This document shows, piece after piece, positions 1 to 11,824 of a DNA stretch of 42,127 bases. A model generated the notes under the pieces. The model was not told where the DNA came from, did no database searches, and was given only the letters and a program-made list of their open reading frames with translations. Source of the DNA: Candidatus Polarisedimenticolia bacterium (GTDB lineage: Bacteria; Acidobacteriota; Polarisedimenticolia; Gp22-AA2; AA152); NCBI GenBank assembly GCA_035764505.1, contig DASTZC010000029.1:1-42127 (forward strand). The letters run 5' to 3'. Every line of letters begins with the position of its first letter. Positions within the stretch are counted from its first letter, which is position 1. Made by a program: the position numbers and the translations under genes.

Positions 1-926
<926 letters not shown>

Positions 927-930
<4 letters not shown>

Positions 931-1577
931 GGCACGTCCCTCAGACTCGTCAGCCGATCTACGTCGATCGAATCGAACTCGCGGTGGATGTGATGCAGCG
1001 CGATCCCCATGACGAAAACCCCGATGAAGACGTCGAGAAGCACACCCATCTCCACCAGCCATGGCATCTTTCCCGCCAGCGTGAGCCCGAAGACGAAGAT
1101 GCCGTTTTCGAGCACCAGGTAGCCGAGCACCTGGGTAGCGGCCTTCTTGCGGCTGACGATCACGAACATTCCGATGAGGGCGGTCGACAGCGCCACCGGC
1201 ACCAGCAGGGGCGAGACGGCGGGAAAGGGAAGCGGTAGCCGGGAGCCGGCGATGAAGCTGCCGCCGATGAGCACCGCGCCGACCAGCAGGGACACGCCGT
1301 ATCCTACGTAGGGCGCGACCTCGCGACGCACGGCCTCCTCGCGGGTTGCCCGGAACAGCAGGATCGGGAAGACGAATCCTTTGAGCACCAGGCTGACGAC
1401 CGCCAGGACCACCGAGCGCAGCGTCAACTCGGAGGGATCGGCCACGAGCGGGACGATCCCCAGGACGATCCCTTGCAGGGCGACGATGCGAATCAGCGCG
1501 CCCAGCCGGCTGGCCGCCAGCGCGTAGAGATCCACCAGGACGACCAGAATCAGAAGCAGCTCGGTGATCATCGCCAT
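927..1577 (-). CDS. hyfE: Hydrogenase-4 subunit E-like membrane protein (NuoK-like)
   Basis: A 216-residue, almost entirely hydrophobic protein with six to seven predicted membrane helices, the usual length for HyfE. The C-terminal half resembles NuoK: a helix with SRKKAATQVLGYLVLENGIF, containing the conserved Leu-x-x-Glu-Asn motif, is followed by a helix with GVLLDVFIGVFVMG. In group 4 hydrogenases and formate hydrogenlyase this subunit joins the antiporter-like subunits to the HyfC/NuoH-like connector. The gene starts 4 bases after the hyfC stop and overlaps hyfF by 4 bases, so all are probably translated from one mRNA. The ATG-Ala-Met start gives a first helix immediately. No odd features are seen. 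Confidence 0.88.
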
Positions 1578-1581
1578 GTCA

Positions 1582-2505
1582 TCACCTCAGGGTGAGGATC
1601 AGGCTGAAACCCGCAAGGACCGTCACCCCCAGCAGGAGCTGCGGCACGCGGGGGAGCTGCAGGCGGGCCATGCTCGACTCGACCACTCCCACGGCGACGG
1701 AGACCGCCGCCATTCCCGCCAGGAAGAGCACGAGGTCCGCCGCCAGGCTGCCGGTGCGGAAGGGAAGCACGAGTCCCACCAACAGCGCCTGGAAAACCCA
1801 GAGCTTCAGGGCGGCGGCGTACTCGATGAAGGCCAGGCTGGGACCGCTGTGATCGAGCACCATCACCTCGTGGATCATCGTCAGCTCGAGGTGGGTGTTG
1901 GGATCGTCAATGGGAATGCGCGAATTCTCGGAAAGGAGCAGCACGAACAGGCTCACCACGAGAAGGCCCAATGCCGGGCCCATCACCGGCCAGGCCTGCC
2001 CGGCCGGCGGCCCGAGCATGTCGGAGAGCGACCAGGCGCCGGTGCCGCGCGCCAGCGTGGAGAGGCTGAGCAGCAGCGCCGGCTCGGCCAGGACCGAGAA
2101 AGCCGCTTCGCGGCTGGCCCCCATCCCCTCGAAGCTCGAGCCAGTGTCGAGCGCCGCCAACACGGTGACGAAGCGCATCAACGCGAGCAGAAGGGCAAGC
2201 AGGACGAGATCTCCCGGGAAGGCAAGGGGGGCCGGGCCCCCCATCCACGGGACCAGCGCCACGGCGGTCAGGACGGCGGCGAGCCCCACGACCGGCCCGG
2301 CGCGGAACACCCAGGTCGTGGCATTGCTGGTGACCTCTCCCTTGCGCAGCAGTTTGCCGATATCGAGCCACGGCTGGCTTAGGGGCGCCCCCTTGCGCCC
2401 GGCCGCGATCGACTTCGTGCGGGCGATGAGGCCGCCTGCCAACGGCGCCAGCGACAGCGCGAGCAGCGGGCCGATCAGGGTTTGCGCCGTCGACACCGCG
2501 CTCAC
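1582..2505 (-). CDS. hyfC: Hydrogenase-4 subunit C-like connector subunit (NuoH family)
   Basis: A 307-residue membrane protein of the respiratory complex I subunit 1 family. The reading frame is open far upstream, but the extension is antisense-type shadow over hyfB. The sensible start is GTG at 2505, overlapping the hyfB stop as GTGA. The signature is SRIPIDDPNTHLELTMIHE around residues 200-220, the acidic loop that in this family links the redox module to the proton channels. An N-terminal basic loop (GRKGAPLSQPW) precedes the second helix, also as in HyfC/HycD. It lies between hyfB and hyfE. The family role is well established. Whether the complex uses hydrogen, formate or another donor is unknown from this window. 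Confidence 0.88.
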   Translation of the reverse strand: MSAVSTAQTLIGPLLALSLAPLAGGLIARTKSIAAGRKGAPLSQPWLDIGKLLRKGEVTSNATTWVFRAGPVVGLAAVLTAVALVPWMGGPAPLAFPGDLVLLALLLALMRFVTVLAALDTGSSFEGMGASREAAFSVLAEPALLLSLSTLARGTGAWSLSDMLGPPAGQAWPVMGPALGLLVVSLFVLLLSENSRIPIDDPNTHLELTMIHEVMVLDHSGPSLAFIEYAAALKLWVFQALLVGLVLPFRTGSLAADLVLFLAGMAAVSVAVGVVESSMARLQLPRVPQLLLGVTVLAGFSLILTLR

Positions 2506-4502
2506 CGGGGAACCTTCTGGGACACGAGGAACCACGAGAGCATGAGGATCAGCGTGACAACGATGTAGAGAACGTAAAGCTGCACGCGGCCGTGATGCAG
2601 CCAGCGCAAGCGCGAGATCCAACGGCTCACCGCGCCGAAGGCGGGCCCGTAGAGACGTTCCTGGAACGGGCGGACGACCTCCGACCGGAACGAGGCGCGC
2701 GACGGGAAGTACCCCTCCGGCGCGACCACATGCCGGCGCGCGGGAAGCAGCATGGCGAACATCTCGCGGATGGGCTCGCCGAACGACGACGCGGTGTACT
2801 GCATGCGGGGGGTGGGCTGCTCGTAGCCGCAGTCCCAGGTGAGGGCCACGCTCCTGTCGCGGTGCGACAGGAGGCGCCGTCGCCACCACGCGAGCAACGC
2901 GACGAGAGCAATCAGCAGCACGAAGATCCGCGGGATCCGGCCGGCCAGATCCGCGGACGCCTCGAGAGGCCCATGGGGCGTGACTCCGCCCGATGCCACC
3001 GCCGCCGCCGGCTCGACGATGCGCAGAGGCAGGCCCGGCGCGAGGCCGAACAGCAGGCAAAGCGCGGCGAGGACCACCATCGTCAGCCGCATCGCCGCCG
3101 CCGGATCCCGGGCCGTCTGCGCGACCGCCGCGCGAGGAAGGCCAAGGAGCGTCAAGCCGGAAAGGCGCAGGAAGCAGGCCCCCGCCAAAGCGCCGGAAAG
3201 CGCCAAACCAACCAACGCCGCGAGCGGCAGCAGGCCCGGGGCGCCCTGGAGGGACATGACGCCGCCAAACGAGGCGAGGTAGAGCAGGAATTCCCCGGCG
3301 AATCCGTTGAACGGAGGCAGCGCCGTAATGGCGGCCGATCCGGCGAGAATGCAGGCGCCGGTGATGGGCATCTTCCTTAGCAGCCCGCCCAGCCGGTCGA
3401 TCTGCCGGGTGCCGGCTTCGTGGGCGATCGCGCCCGCCCCCAGAAAGAGGACCCCCTTGAACAGCGCATGATTCACGACGTGGAGCAACGCGCCGGTGAA
3501 CCCCAGCGCCACGAGTGCCGGCAGCTGGTAGCTGCGGCCGATCATCCCGAGACCCAGGCCGATGGCGATGAGTCCGACGTTCTCCACGCTGGAGTAGGCG
3601 AGCAGCCGCTTGATATCCTCCTGAACCAGGGCGAACAAGACGCCGACCATCGCCGAGGCGATTCCGAGGCCGAGCAGGGCGGCACCCCACCAGGGCGGCG
3701 GGGCACCCAGGAAAGTGAAGGTCCGCAGCAAGCCGTAAATCCCCATCTTGATCATCACGCCCGACATCACCGCGGAGACGTGGCTCGGCGCTGCCGGGTG
3801 GGCCTCCGGCAGCCAGACGTGGAACGGCACAAGTCCTGCCTTGGTGCCGAACCCCACGAGCGCCAGCAGGAACAGCAACCCCGCCGACGCCGGAGCCGCG
3901 CGGGTCGCGGCATCCCGCCAGTAGTCGAAATCGGCGGAGCCGGTGCCGGCCGCCAGCGCCATGAACAGCGCAATCAGGAATGCCGTGCCCGCATGCGTGG
4001 CGATCAGGTAGAGCCGTCCGGCCTCGCGCACACTGGACGTGTCGTCCTCGAAGGTGACCAGGAAGAACGAGCTGAGGGCCATGACTTCCCATGCCACCAG
4101 GAAGAGCACCGCGTTGCGCGCCATGACCACCAGCGCCATGCTCGCCACCAGCAGATTGAAGAACAGCCACACGGGCCCCTGCCGGCGCCGCGCTCCGCCC
4201 TGCGCAAGATAGGCGGCGCCGTAAATGGCGGCGAGGAGGCAGAGACCGAAAAGAACGAGGAGAAAGAGGGCGGAGAGGGAATCCACCTCGAGGGCAATCT
4301 CGCCGTACGGTACCCGCCAGGGACGGCGCCATGCAAGGGGAAGGTCTTCGAGCGACGAGGCGGTGGCGAGCAATCCGACGATGCAGCCGGCTACGCAGCC
4401 GCCAACTCCGAGGCCGGCGGCGAGGCGAGGGCGCGATGACGCCGCGAGGGCCCCGACTCCGCCGGCTGCGAGCAGGAGGAGCGCGACCAGGACGGCGTCC
4501 AA
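2502..4502 (-). CDS. hyfB: Hydrogenase-4 subunit B-like proton-pumping membrane subunit (NuoL/HycC family)
   Basis: A 666-residue polytopic protein with roughly 16 membrane helices. Antiporter-family residues are intact: the channel glutamate in FLVAWEVMALSSFFLV, the broken-helix lysine in GFGTKAGLVPFHVWLPEAHP, and a later lysine in NHALFKGVLFLGAGA. A cytoplasmic loop with SVALTWDCGYEQPTPRMQYT follows helix 14, typical of HyfB/HycC and absent from NuoL. The start is TTG at 4502, chosen because the frame has no ATG further out and a GAGGAG ribosome-binding site lies about 10 bases upstream. It is the first gene of the four-gene hyf block and overlaps hyfC by 4 bases. A TTGACA-based promoter candidate lies 86 bases upstream. 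Confidence 0.88.
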   Translation of the reverse strand: MDAVLVALLLLAAGGVGALAASSRPRLAAGLGVGGCVAGCIVGLLATASSLEDLPLAWRRPWRVPYGEIALEVDSLSALFLLVLFGLCLLAAIYGAAYLAQGGARRRQGPVWLFFNLLVASMALVVMARNAVLFLVAWEVMALSSFFLVTFEDDTSSVREAGRLYLIATHAGTAFLIALFMALAAGTGSADFDYWRDAATRAAPASAGLLFLLALVGFGTKAGLVPFHVWLPEAHPAAPSHVSAVMSGVMIKMGIYGLLRTFTFLGAPPPWWGAALLGLGIASAMVGVLFALVQEDIKRLLAYSSVENVGLIAIGLGLGMIGRSYQLPALVALGFTGALLHVVNHALFKGVLFLGAGAIAHEAGTRQIDRLGGLLRKMPITGACILAGSAAITALPPFNGFAGEFLLYLASFGGVMSLQGAPGLLPLAALVGLALSGALAGACFLRLSGLTLLGLPRAAVAQTARDPAAAMRLTMVVLAALCLLFGLAPGLPLRIVEPAAAVASGGVTPHGPLEASADLAGRIPRIFVLLIALVALLAWWRRRLLSHRDRSVALTWDCGYEQPTPRMQYTASSFGEPIREMFAMLLPARRHVVAPEGYFPSRASFRSEVVRPFQERLYGPAFGAVSRWISRLRWLHHGRVQLYVLYIVVTLILMLSWFLVSQKVPR

Positions 4503-4564
4503 CGTGAGCCTCGTGCTCCTCTCGACGGTGCGTTCGCTGCGGCGTGAGTCGGAAAAGAGGCGAA

Positions 4565-4593
4565 AGAGTGGATCACTCCGCGCAGGATGTCAA
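4565..4593 (-). promoter_or_regulatory. Candidate sigma-70 promoter for the hyf block
   Basis: On the minus strand a consensus TTGACA (4593-4588) is separated by 17 bases from CACTCT (4570-4565), a weak -10 that keeps the key A and final T. It points at hyfB with a leader of about 55 bases. This is pattern evidence only. Confidence 0.35.
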
Positions 4594-4702
4594 CCTGGCG
4601 GCGTCGCGGACGCGCCCCGATCCTTGGTCTCCGGAGACGCTGTCTCCACGGGAGGCAGCTCGCCTTCGCATGGCAGGAGGGCGGACGGGCACGAGCGCCG
4701 GA

Positions 4703-5437
4703 TCAGGACGCGGCGGAGAAGACGCGGAAGGAAGTCTTGATCAGGACGCCGATGGCCCATAGGAAGAAGGCGGGGCCGAGGAGCCGGCGCCAGGGGATCC
4801 CGGCCACAATCGACAGCCCGACGATTACCAGCACCCAGTACCAGATTCCGAGAATCTCCACCGATTCGAGGATGGCCTTCGCCAGCGGCGCCATCGAGCC
4901 GGTCGGCAGGAAATAGGCGAGGTTCAGAGGCAGCGGCGTCTGATCATCCACCGTCCCGGGGCCGGCCCGCGCCAGCAGCCAGCCGAGGACCGCGGTCTCG
5001 GGAATCGTCTTCACCATCTGCGCGTGCAGCTGGAACGAGAAGACCGGCAGGAAGCCCGACTTCCCCTCGAGCATCACCGAGATCCGCCACAGCAGCAATC
5101 CGAGGAAGAGATTCCCGAGGACGGGCGCCGCCAGGAAGCCGACCCAGCTCACCGCCCGCATGGCGGAGAGGAGCTGCACTTTCTCCAGCTCGCCGAGCTT
5201 TTGCCCCGATTGCTCCAGTGCCTTGCGGAGCGTCTCCTGCCATTCGGGGCGGCCTATGACTTCCGCCGCGATGAAGAACGACAGCAGGATGGAGAAGAGA
5301 AGGGGGAAGACCCAGTTGGGGCGGGCGCGGATGGCTTCGGCCAGCGCGCGGGGGGTGAAGAAAGCCCGAAAGATGCGGCTGAGAGCCTCGAAGGGACCCA
5401 GGTCCGACCGCTCAGCCGGCGGCGTCGCCGATGTCAT
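4703..5437 (-). CDS. Yip1-family integral membrane protein
   Basis: A 244-residue protein with a soluble N-terminus (about 40 residues) containing the amphipathic stretch FEALSRIFRAFFTPRALAEA. Five or so hydrophobic helices follow, the layout of bacterial YIP1 domain proteins: a conserved F-x-P-x-x-x-F/A start, a first helix at about 46-64, then helices near 100-120, 145-160, 185-205 and 212-235. Bacterial members are membrane proteins of unknown function, and nothing in this one points to a specific job. The ATG at 5437 is preceded by GGATAGGG. It follows the tolC-like gene after 73 bases on the same strand and may share its transcript. No catalytic or metal-binding residues are evident. Confidence 0.65.
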   Translation of the reverse strand: MTSATPPAERSDLGPFEALSRIFRAFFTPRALAEAIRARPNWVFPLLFSILLSFFIAAEVIGRPEWQETLRKALEQSGQKLGELEKVQLLSAMRAVSWVGFLAAPVLGNLFLGLLLWRISVMLEGKSGFLPVFSFQLHAQMVKTIPETAVLGWLLARAGPGTVDDQTPLPLNLAYFLPTGSMAPLAKAILESVEILGIWYWVLVIVGLSIVAGIPWRRLLGPAFFLWAIGVLIKTSFRVFSAAS

Positions 5438-5510
5438 CCCTATCCGATGGTGGCCCGGAGCGCCCGTGATCCGTCCGGGAGTGAAGGAGCCCGCCGGCCC
5501 GGCGTCGCGC

Positions 5511-7205
5511 TCAGTCGGCGATGTTCACGTTCCGGGTGTCCAGAAGGATTCCGAGCACCCGGTCCAGCTCCACGAGCGACTTATTATAGCCCACCACCGC
5601 CAGGTTCTCGCGGCGCCTCGCCTCCGTGAGATCCGTCTGGAACTGCAGCACCTGGAACGCGGTGCTCATGCCGTTCTCGTACTTCTTCTGCTCCGCGTTG
5701 AGCTTCTCGACCTGCAGCCTGGTGTTGACCTGAGCCGCCTTGAAGCGCTTCAGGTCGGTCTCGAGGCGGCGCACCGCGCCGCGCACCTCTATCACCGCGT
5801 TCTGCTCGACCTGCTGGATGAGGAGCTTGGACTGCTCCTGGGAGTACTGCGACTGCGTGTAGGCCGCTTCGGCGCCCTTGTTCCCCAGCGGGATGCCGAG
5901 CTGCAGCTCGGCGCTCCAGGTGTCGAAGTCGCGATCCTTGATCTGCGTGTAGGAGTTCCCAACGCTGCGGTCCACCGGGTCGAAGGTGCAGATGGTCGGA
6001 TCGCCGGGATCGGGAACGCAGCCCGGCGGGGCGTTGGGATCGGTGACGGAGAAGGTGAGCGGCAGGAAGTTCCCGGCCAGACCCTGGGCGCCGTACCGGC
6101 CGATGAAATCGAGCCGCCACTTCTTCTGGTTCTTGCGATAGTTGAGATCGGTGTCGCGGTTTTCGAGGTCCAGCCGCGCCTGCTCCAGGTCGGGGCGCCG
6201 GGCGAAGGCGGTCTTGATCGCCTCCTCTTCGCTCACCACCTTGTCGAGCACCTCCGGCTGGTCGGCCGGCTGGATCGGCTGGTGCCACAGCGGCGAATCG
6301 GCGGGGACGTTCATGAGGCGCCGCACGTTGTCCTCGGCGGTGCGGATGACGTCCAGCCCGATGATGATCCCTTCCTCACGATCCGCCACCGCCGCCTCGG
6401 CCTGGGTGATCTCGATGGGCGGCAGCGTCCCTACCCTCACCTTGATGCGGGTCTGATCCAGGAAGTCCTGGGCGAGCTTGAGGGAGGCTTCCTTGGACTG
6501 CTGGTCCATGATGGCGAACTGCAGGTCGCGGTAGGCGCTCTCGGCGGCGGCCATCGTGTCCATCACCGTCTGGCGGAACTGCGAGCGGCTGATGCGCTCG
6601 TTGTTCTGGGCGATGGTGATGAACGTCTTGTTCACCGCGATCCCGAAATTGCGCAGGAAAGGCTGCACGTAGGTGAGCAGCGCCTGGCTGAAATACGACG
6701 GGTTGACCGTCGTGAAGGTCGAGGTGGTCTTGAAGCGGTTGGTGAAGACGGTGAAATCGAGCCGGCTGCCGATGAGGAAGCGGTCGGTGTAGGTCCCGGA
6801 GAAGGTGCGGTTCCCGTCGGTGACGATGGCGCCGCCGCCCAGCTGCGTATTGGTCGGCTGCGTGTTCTCGTCCTCGCGGGCGCTGAGGTTGATCTCCGGC
6901 TCGAAGAAGGCTTCCTGCGTCTCGATCAGGCTTTCGGCAATCTGCGGATCGTAGCGCCGCACGGCGATGTTGATGTTCTTCTCGAGCGAGGAGCGCAGGA
7001 TGTCCTGGAGCGACAGCGTGACGGGAGCCGACTGGTACTCCAGCAGCGTCGCCACGGGGGCCGATGTCGGCTCGGTCCCGGGTGGAGTCGTCGGCGGCGG
7101 GGTCCCCGGAGGCGGAGGCGTCTGGGCGCGCAGCACCGGCAGTCCCGGAAAAGGAACCGACGCGCACAGGACGGCCACGAGAATGACTCGCCGAATCCTA
7201 TTCAT
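5511..7205 (-). CDS. TolC-family outer-membrane efflux protein
   Basis: A 564-residue protein with a signal peptide (MNRIRRVILVAVLCASVPF, cleavage near the Ala-Gln after residue 25) and a Pro/Thr-rich linker. Two outer-membrane-factor repeats follow, each with long alpha-helical hairpins rich in Gln/Ala/Glu. Such proteins trimerise into a tunnel across outer membrane and periplasm for tripartite pumps or type I secretion. The ATG at 7205 is preferred over one 36 bases further out because GAGGAG lies about 10 bases upstream and it starts the signal peptide exactly. An unusual Pro/Asp/Cys-containing loop, about residues 385-410, contains two cysteines (GCVPDPG, ICTFDP) and is probably a surface or periplasmic loop. 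No pump or adaptor gene lies next to it. The neighbour downstream is the Yip1 protein. Confidence 0.82.
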   Translation of the reverse strand: MNRIRRVILVAVLCASVPFPGLPVLRAQTPPPPGTPPPTTPPGTEPTSAPVATLLEYQSAPVTLSLQDILRSSLEKNINIAVRRYDPQIAESLIETQEAFFEPEINLSAREDENTQPTNTQLGGGAIVTDGNRTFSGTYTDRFLIGSRLDFTVFTNRFKTTSTFTTVNPSYFSQALLTYVQPFLRNFGIAVNKTFITIAQNNERISRSQFRQTVMDTMAAAESAYRDLQFAIMDQQSKEASLKLAQDFLDQTRIKVRVGTLPPIEITQAEAAVADREEGIIIGLDVIRTAEDNVRRLMNVPADSPLWHQPIQPADQPEVLDKVVSEEEAIKTAFARRPDLEQARLDLENRDTDLNYRKNQKKWRLDFIGRYGAQGLAGNFLPLTFSVTDPNAPPGCVPDPGDPTICTFDPVDRSVGNSYTQIKDRDFDTWSAELQLGIPLGNKGAEAAYTQSQYSQEQSKLLIQQVEQNAVIEVRGAVRRLETDLKRFKAAQVNTRLQVEKLNAEQKKYENGMSTAFQVLQFQTDLTEARRRENLAVVGYNKSLVELDRVLGILLDTRNVNIAD

Positions 7206-7239
7206 CGCTTTTTTCTCCTCGCTTGTGCCGAAAATCCGC

Positions 7240-7262
7240 AAAAAAACCGCCCGCGCGGGAGG
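7240..7262 (-). terminator. Intrinsic-terminator-like hairpin between dppF and tolC
   Basis: On the minus strand, CCTCCCGCGCGGGCGG (one internal mismatch, four-base loop) is followed directly by seven T. It ends 93 bases after the dppF stop and 35 bases before the tolC-like ATG. It may simply end the mutase/ABC transcript. But there is too little room for a promoter between it and tolC, so it may also act as an attenuator. Confidence 0.6.
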
Positions 7263-7296
7263 CCCCCCTGGGCCCGCTCGGCGGCGGCTTTCAGGG

Positions 7297-7309
7297 TTCT
7301 CTAAGAGAA
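7297..7309. promoter_or_regulatory. 13-bp perfect palindrome in the tolC leader
   Basis: TTCTCTAAGAGAA is a perfect inverted repeat of 6+1+6 bases in the otherwise GC-rich dppF-tolC gap. It lies about 90 bases upstream of the tolC-like ATG, near a TATATC hexamer on the same strand. It has operator-like size and symmetry. No regulator is visible nearby. Confidence 0.3.
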
Positions 7310-7344
7310 AACAGAGGGATATACGAAAAGGCGGCTCCCGGGGT

Positions 7345-8352
7345 TCACCCCGTCTCCCCCGGGTTGGCGGGGGGGACCAGGTGGCACGACGCCAGGTGCC
7401 CCCTTCCTGAATCGAGCAATCTCGGCTCTTCCCGGGAGCAGATATCCACCGCCACGGGGCAGCGCGGATGAAACGCGCAGCCCGGCGGGGGCGCGGCGGG
7501 GGAAGGCAGCTCCCCCTTCAAGGCGATCCGCCGGGGCGTGGCCGTGGGATCCGGCACCGGGACTGCCGAAAGCAGGGCCTGAGTGTAAGGATGCTTCGGG
7601 TCCTTGTAAAGCTCCTCGGCGTCGGCGACCTCCACGATCTTGCCCAGGTACATGACCGCGACACGATCGCTGATGTGCTCCACGACGCTCAGGTCGTGCG
7701 CGATGAACAGATAAGTGAGCGAGAACTCTTCCTGCAAATCCATCAACAGGTTGACGACCTGCGCCTGTACCGAGACGTCGAGGGCCGAAACCGGCTCGTC
7801 ACAGATGATCAGCTTCGGCTTGAGGGCGAGTGCCCGCGCGATGCCGATGCGCTGGCGCTGCCCACCTGAAAATTCATGCGGGTAGCGCTTCATGGCGGAG
7901 GGGTCGAGCCCGACGCGCTTGAGCAGGTCGGCGACGCGCTGCTCGCGCTCCAGGCCCTTGGCGATCTTGTGGATGGCCAGCGGCTCGCCGACGATGGTCC
8001 CGATGCGCATGCGCGGGTTCAGCGAGCTGTAGGGATCCTGGAAGATGACCTGGATCTGACGGCGCATCCGGCGCATGTCGCCGGGCGGCAGATTGAGGAG
8101 ATCGACGCCGTCGAAGACGACGCTCCCCTCGGTCGGCTCCATCAGCCGCAGGATGCAGCGGCCCGTGGTGGTCTTGCCGGACCCTGACTCCCCCACCAGT
8201 CCGAGCGTCTCGCCGGGACGCAGATGGAGATCGACGCCGTCCACGGCGCGCACGTAGCCGCTGACGCGCGAGAAGACGCCGCGGCGGATCGGGAAGTATT
8301 TCTTGAGGCCCCGGACGTCCAGGAGGTGGCCGTTGCTGCCGGCGACGCTCAC
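7345..8352 (-). CDS. dppF: Dipeptide/oligopeptide ABC transporter ATP-binding protein (DppF/OppF type)
   Basis: A 335-residue ATPase. Walker A is GESGSGKT at residues 54-61, the signature is [15 protein letters not shown], and Walker B is [13 protein letters not shown]. An H-loop histidine lies in [10 protein letters not shown]. The C-terminal oligopeptide-transporter extension ([12 protein letters not shown]) is present with four cysteines, pattern GCAFHPRCP then two single Cys. The start is GTG at 8352, overlapping the dppD stop as GTGA; the longer open frame is a shadow over dppD. The family energises import of peptides or similar solutes through paired permeases. Here no permease or binding protein is present on either side, which is unusual. 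The gene is the last in a coupled mutase-dppD-dppF unit. Confidence 0.88.
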   Translation of the reverse strand: MSVAGSNGHLLDVRGLKKYFPIRRGVFSRVSGYVRAVDGVDLHLRPGETLGLVGESGSGKTTTGRCILRLMEPTEGSVVFDGVDLLNLPPGDMRRMRRQIQVIFQDPYSSLNPRMRIGTIVGEPLAIHKIAKGLEREQRVADLLKRVGLDPSAMKRYPHEFSGGQRQRIGIARALALKPKLIICDEPVSALDVSVQAQVVNLLMDLQEEFSLTYLFIAHDLSVVEHISDRVAVMYLGKIVEVADAEELYKDPKHPYTQALLSAVPVPDPTATPRRIALKGELPSPAAPPPGCAFHPRCPVAVDICSREEPRLLDSGRGHLASCHLVPPANPGETG

Positions 8353-9355
8353 GAGGCGGCCTTCCGGTCGACCGGCGCGGGATGGTGCAGGTAGCAGGCC
8401 ACCTTGCGCTCGGGGCCGAGCGGCAGCAGCTGCGGATCGTGCGGCCAGCAGACTTCCATCACGTCGGGGCAGCGCGGCGCGAACGGACAACCGGGCGCGG
8501 GAGACAGCGGATCGGGGACGGCTCCCGGGATGGCGGTGAGGCGGCGCTTGTGGGCGCGGTCGCCGAGCTTCGGCACGGAGCGCAGCAATCCGATGGTGTA
8601 CGGGTGCTTGGGGGAGGCGAAAATCTCGCGGACCGGGGCTTCTTCGACGATCCGGCCCGCGTACATCACCGCGACGCGGTCGGCGGATCCGGCGATGACG
8701 CCGAGGTTGTGGCTGATCAGCAGGATCGACAGGCCGAATTCCCCCTTGAGACGCTTCAGGAGATCCAGGATCTCCGCCTGGATCGTGACGTCGAGCGCCG
8801 TGGTCGGCTCGTCGGCGATCAGCAGCGACGGCTTGCAGGAAAGCGCCATGGCGATCATGACGCGCTGGCACATGCCGCCGCTCATCTGGTGGGGGTATTC
8901 GTGGACGCGCCGCTGGGGGTCGGGAATCTGGACCATTCTCAATAGGCCGACCGCCTGCTGCTGCGCCTCTTTCTTGGAGACGCGGTTGTGGACGCGGATG
9001 GCCTCGACGATCTGATCGCCGACGGTGAACACGGGGTTCAGCGCGGCCACCGGCTCCTGGAAGATCAGCGAGATCTCCTTGCCGCGCACCTTGCGGATCT
9101 CCGGCTCGCTCACTTTGAGGAGATCGCGGCCGCGCAGGAGAATCCGCCCGCCGGTGATCCTGCCGGGAGGGGTGATGAGGCGCAGCGTGGCGAGCGCCGT
9201 CAGACTCTTGCCGGAGCCTGACTCACCGACCAGACCCAGCGTCTCCCCCTCGAAGACCTTGAACGAGGCGCCATTGATCACCCGCGCCTTGCCATCCTGG
9301 GTGTTGAATTCGACGTGGAGGTCGTCGACCTCGAGGAGCGGAGTCGTGGAGGCCA

Positions 9356-9356
<1 letters not shown>
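8349..9356 (-). CDS. dppD: Dipeptide/oligopeptide ABC transporter ATP-binding protein (DppD/OppD type)
   Basis: A 335-residue ATPase. Walker A is GESGSGKS at residues 44-51, the signature is [14 protein letters not shown], Walker B is [13 protein letters not shown], and the switch histidine lies in [11 protein letters not shown]. The C-terminal peptide-transporter extension is [12 protein letters not shown], followed by a four-cysteine segment ([16 protein letters not shown]). Family structures suggest such Cys sets can hold an iron-sulphur cluster; I infer only that the residues are present. The ATG at 9356 overlaps the mutase stop by one base (TGATG), so translation is probably coupled. With dppF it makes the usual heterodimer of nucleotide-binding subunits. 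The permeases must be encoded elsewhere. Confidence 0.88.
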
Positions 9357-10963
<1,607 letters not shown>

Positions 10964-11019
10964 TCCTTTGCGCCTCGCAAGGGACTGATCCGGCGGGACT
11001 TCGCGCAAAACTGGCCGGT

Positions 11020-11048
11020 AAAGTAGCACAGCGGGCCGGAGTGGGCAA
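11020..11048 (-). promoter_or_regulatory. Candidate sigma-70 promoter for the mutase-dppD-dppF unit
   Basis: On the minus strand TTGCCC (11048-11043) is separated by 17 bases from TACTTT (11025-11020). The TG at -15/-14 (TGCTACTTT) adds extended -10 character. The leader to the GTG at 10963 would be about 50 bases. Confidence 0.5.
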
Positions 11049-11111
11049 CAGGCCCCCGCGGGGGGATGTCGCGGCGTGCGCGGCCCGCTGCCGGAGAGTA
11101 AACTTCCCGAT

Positions 11112-11792
11112 ATGGTCGATTCTTCCTCGAGATCGGTCGCGGTGGGCGCCTTCGCGTCGGCAATCTCCGGTCTGGCCGGCGCCATCGCCGTGAAGGTATG
11201 GTTGGTGCCGGGGCTGCCTCTCGGCGGCAACGATGTATTGAAGCGGGCCTCCTACGTGGTCAGGCATCACAAGTGCTGGACCTGGGGATGGCTGCTCGCG
11301 GCCCTCGGCGCGATCCTGGTGGTGAATCTCTATCGGCTGCTCGCGGAGCGATGGATCCTGGAAGGTGGAAGCGCCTGCCGCTTCGCGCTGTGCCTTGGGA
11401 CGGCAGGGCTGGCGATCGATCTGGCTGGGATTGCGATCTGGATCGTTGTCGCGCCTGGTCCGGGGGAAGGAGGCTTCGAGATTGCCGAGCACATCGCTTC
11501 GGCGCTGTCGCTCTTCGCCGCGAAAATCCTCTATGCTGCCGCCGGGTTGATGCTCACCTGGGCCGGCCGGCGCGAGCTCCCAGGCTTGCTGTCAGGTCTG
11601 GCGCTCATCGTCTGGCTCTGCGGCTTCGCCGTCGCCTCGTTCACCCTCTGCGCCTGCGACCGCCCGCAGTTCTACAGCCTGGCCTTGCTCGCCCTCACCT
11701 ACATCGCCTGGGCCACCCTCATCGGGTTTCACTTCCGCAAACCAGTCAGGGAGTGGCCCCCCCGCTCCTACCATCCCGACCCCCGGGATTGA
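11112..11792 (+). CDS. Uncharacterised integral membrane protein
   Basis: A 226-residue protein I do not recognise. It has six probable membrane helices: about residues 10-28, 55-75, 90-112, 125-148, 158-180 and 188-208. Short charged loops separate them, and the C-terminal tail is cytoplasmic-looking, basic and Pro-rich ([17 protein letters not shown]). There are two or more cysteines in helices ([16 protein letters not shown]). The ATG at 11112 is chosen because it starts close to the first helix; GGAGAG lies about 15 bases upstream, so the ribosome-binding site is weak. It is divergent from the mutase gene and convergent with the small secreted protein that follows. No functional assignment is possible from sequence alone. 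Confidence 0.6.
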   Translation: MVDSSSRSVAVGAFASAISGLAGAIAVKVWLVPGLPLGGNDVLKRASYVVRHHKCWTWGWLLAALGAILVVNLYRLLAERWILEGGSACRFALCLGTAGLAIDLAGIAIWIVVAPGPGEGGFEIAEHIASALSLFAAKILYAAAGLMLTWAGRRELPGLLSGLALIVWLCGFAVASFTLCACDRPQFYSLALLALTYIAWATLIGFHFRKPVREWPPRSYHPDPRD

Positions 11793-11824
11793 AGCGCATC
11801 CCGGGTCGCTCGATGCAACATGTG

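Noticed and set aside
4633-4647. GGAGACGCTGTCTCC hairpin after the Yip1 gene as a terminator
   Set aside because: The stem is only six pairs with no T-tract on either strand, too weak to call.
5160-7304. 714-codon plus-strand open frame opposite the tolC-like gene
   Set aside because: It is a complementary-strand shadow caused by high GC at third positions. It has no recognisable domain, and the minus strand encodes a clear TolC protein with signal peptide.
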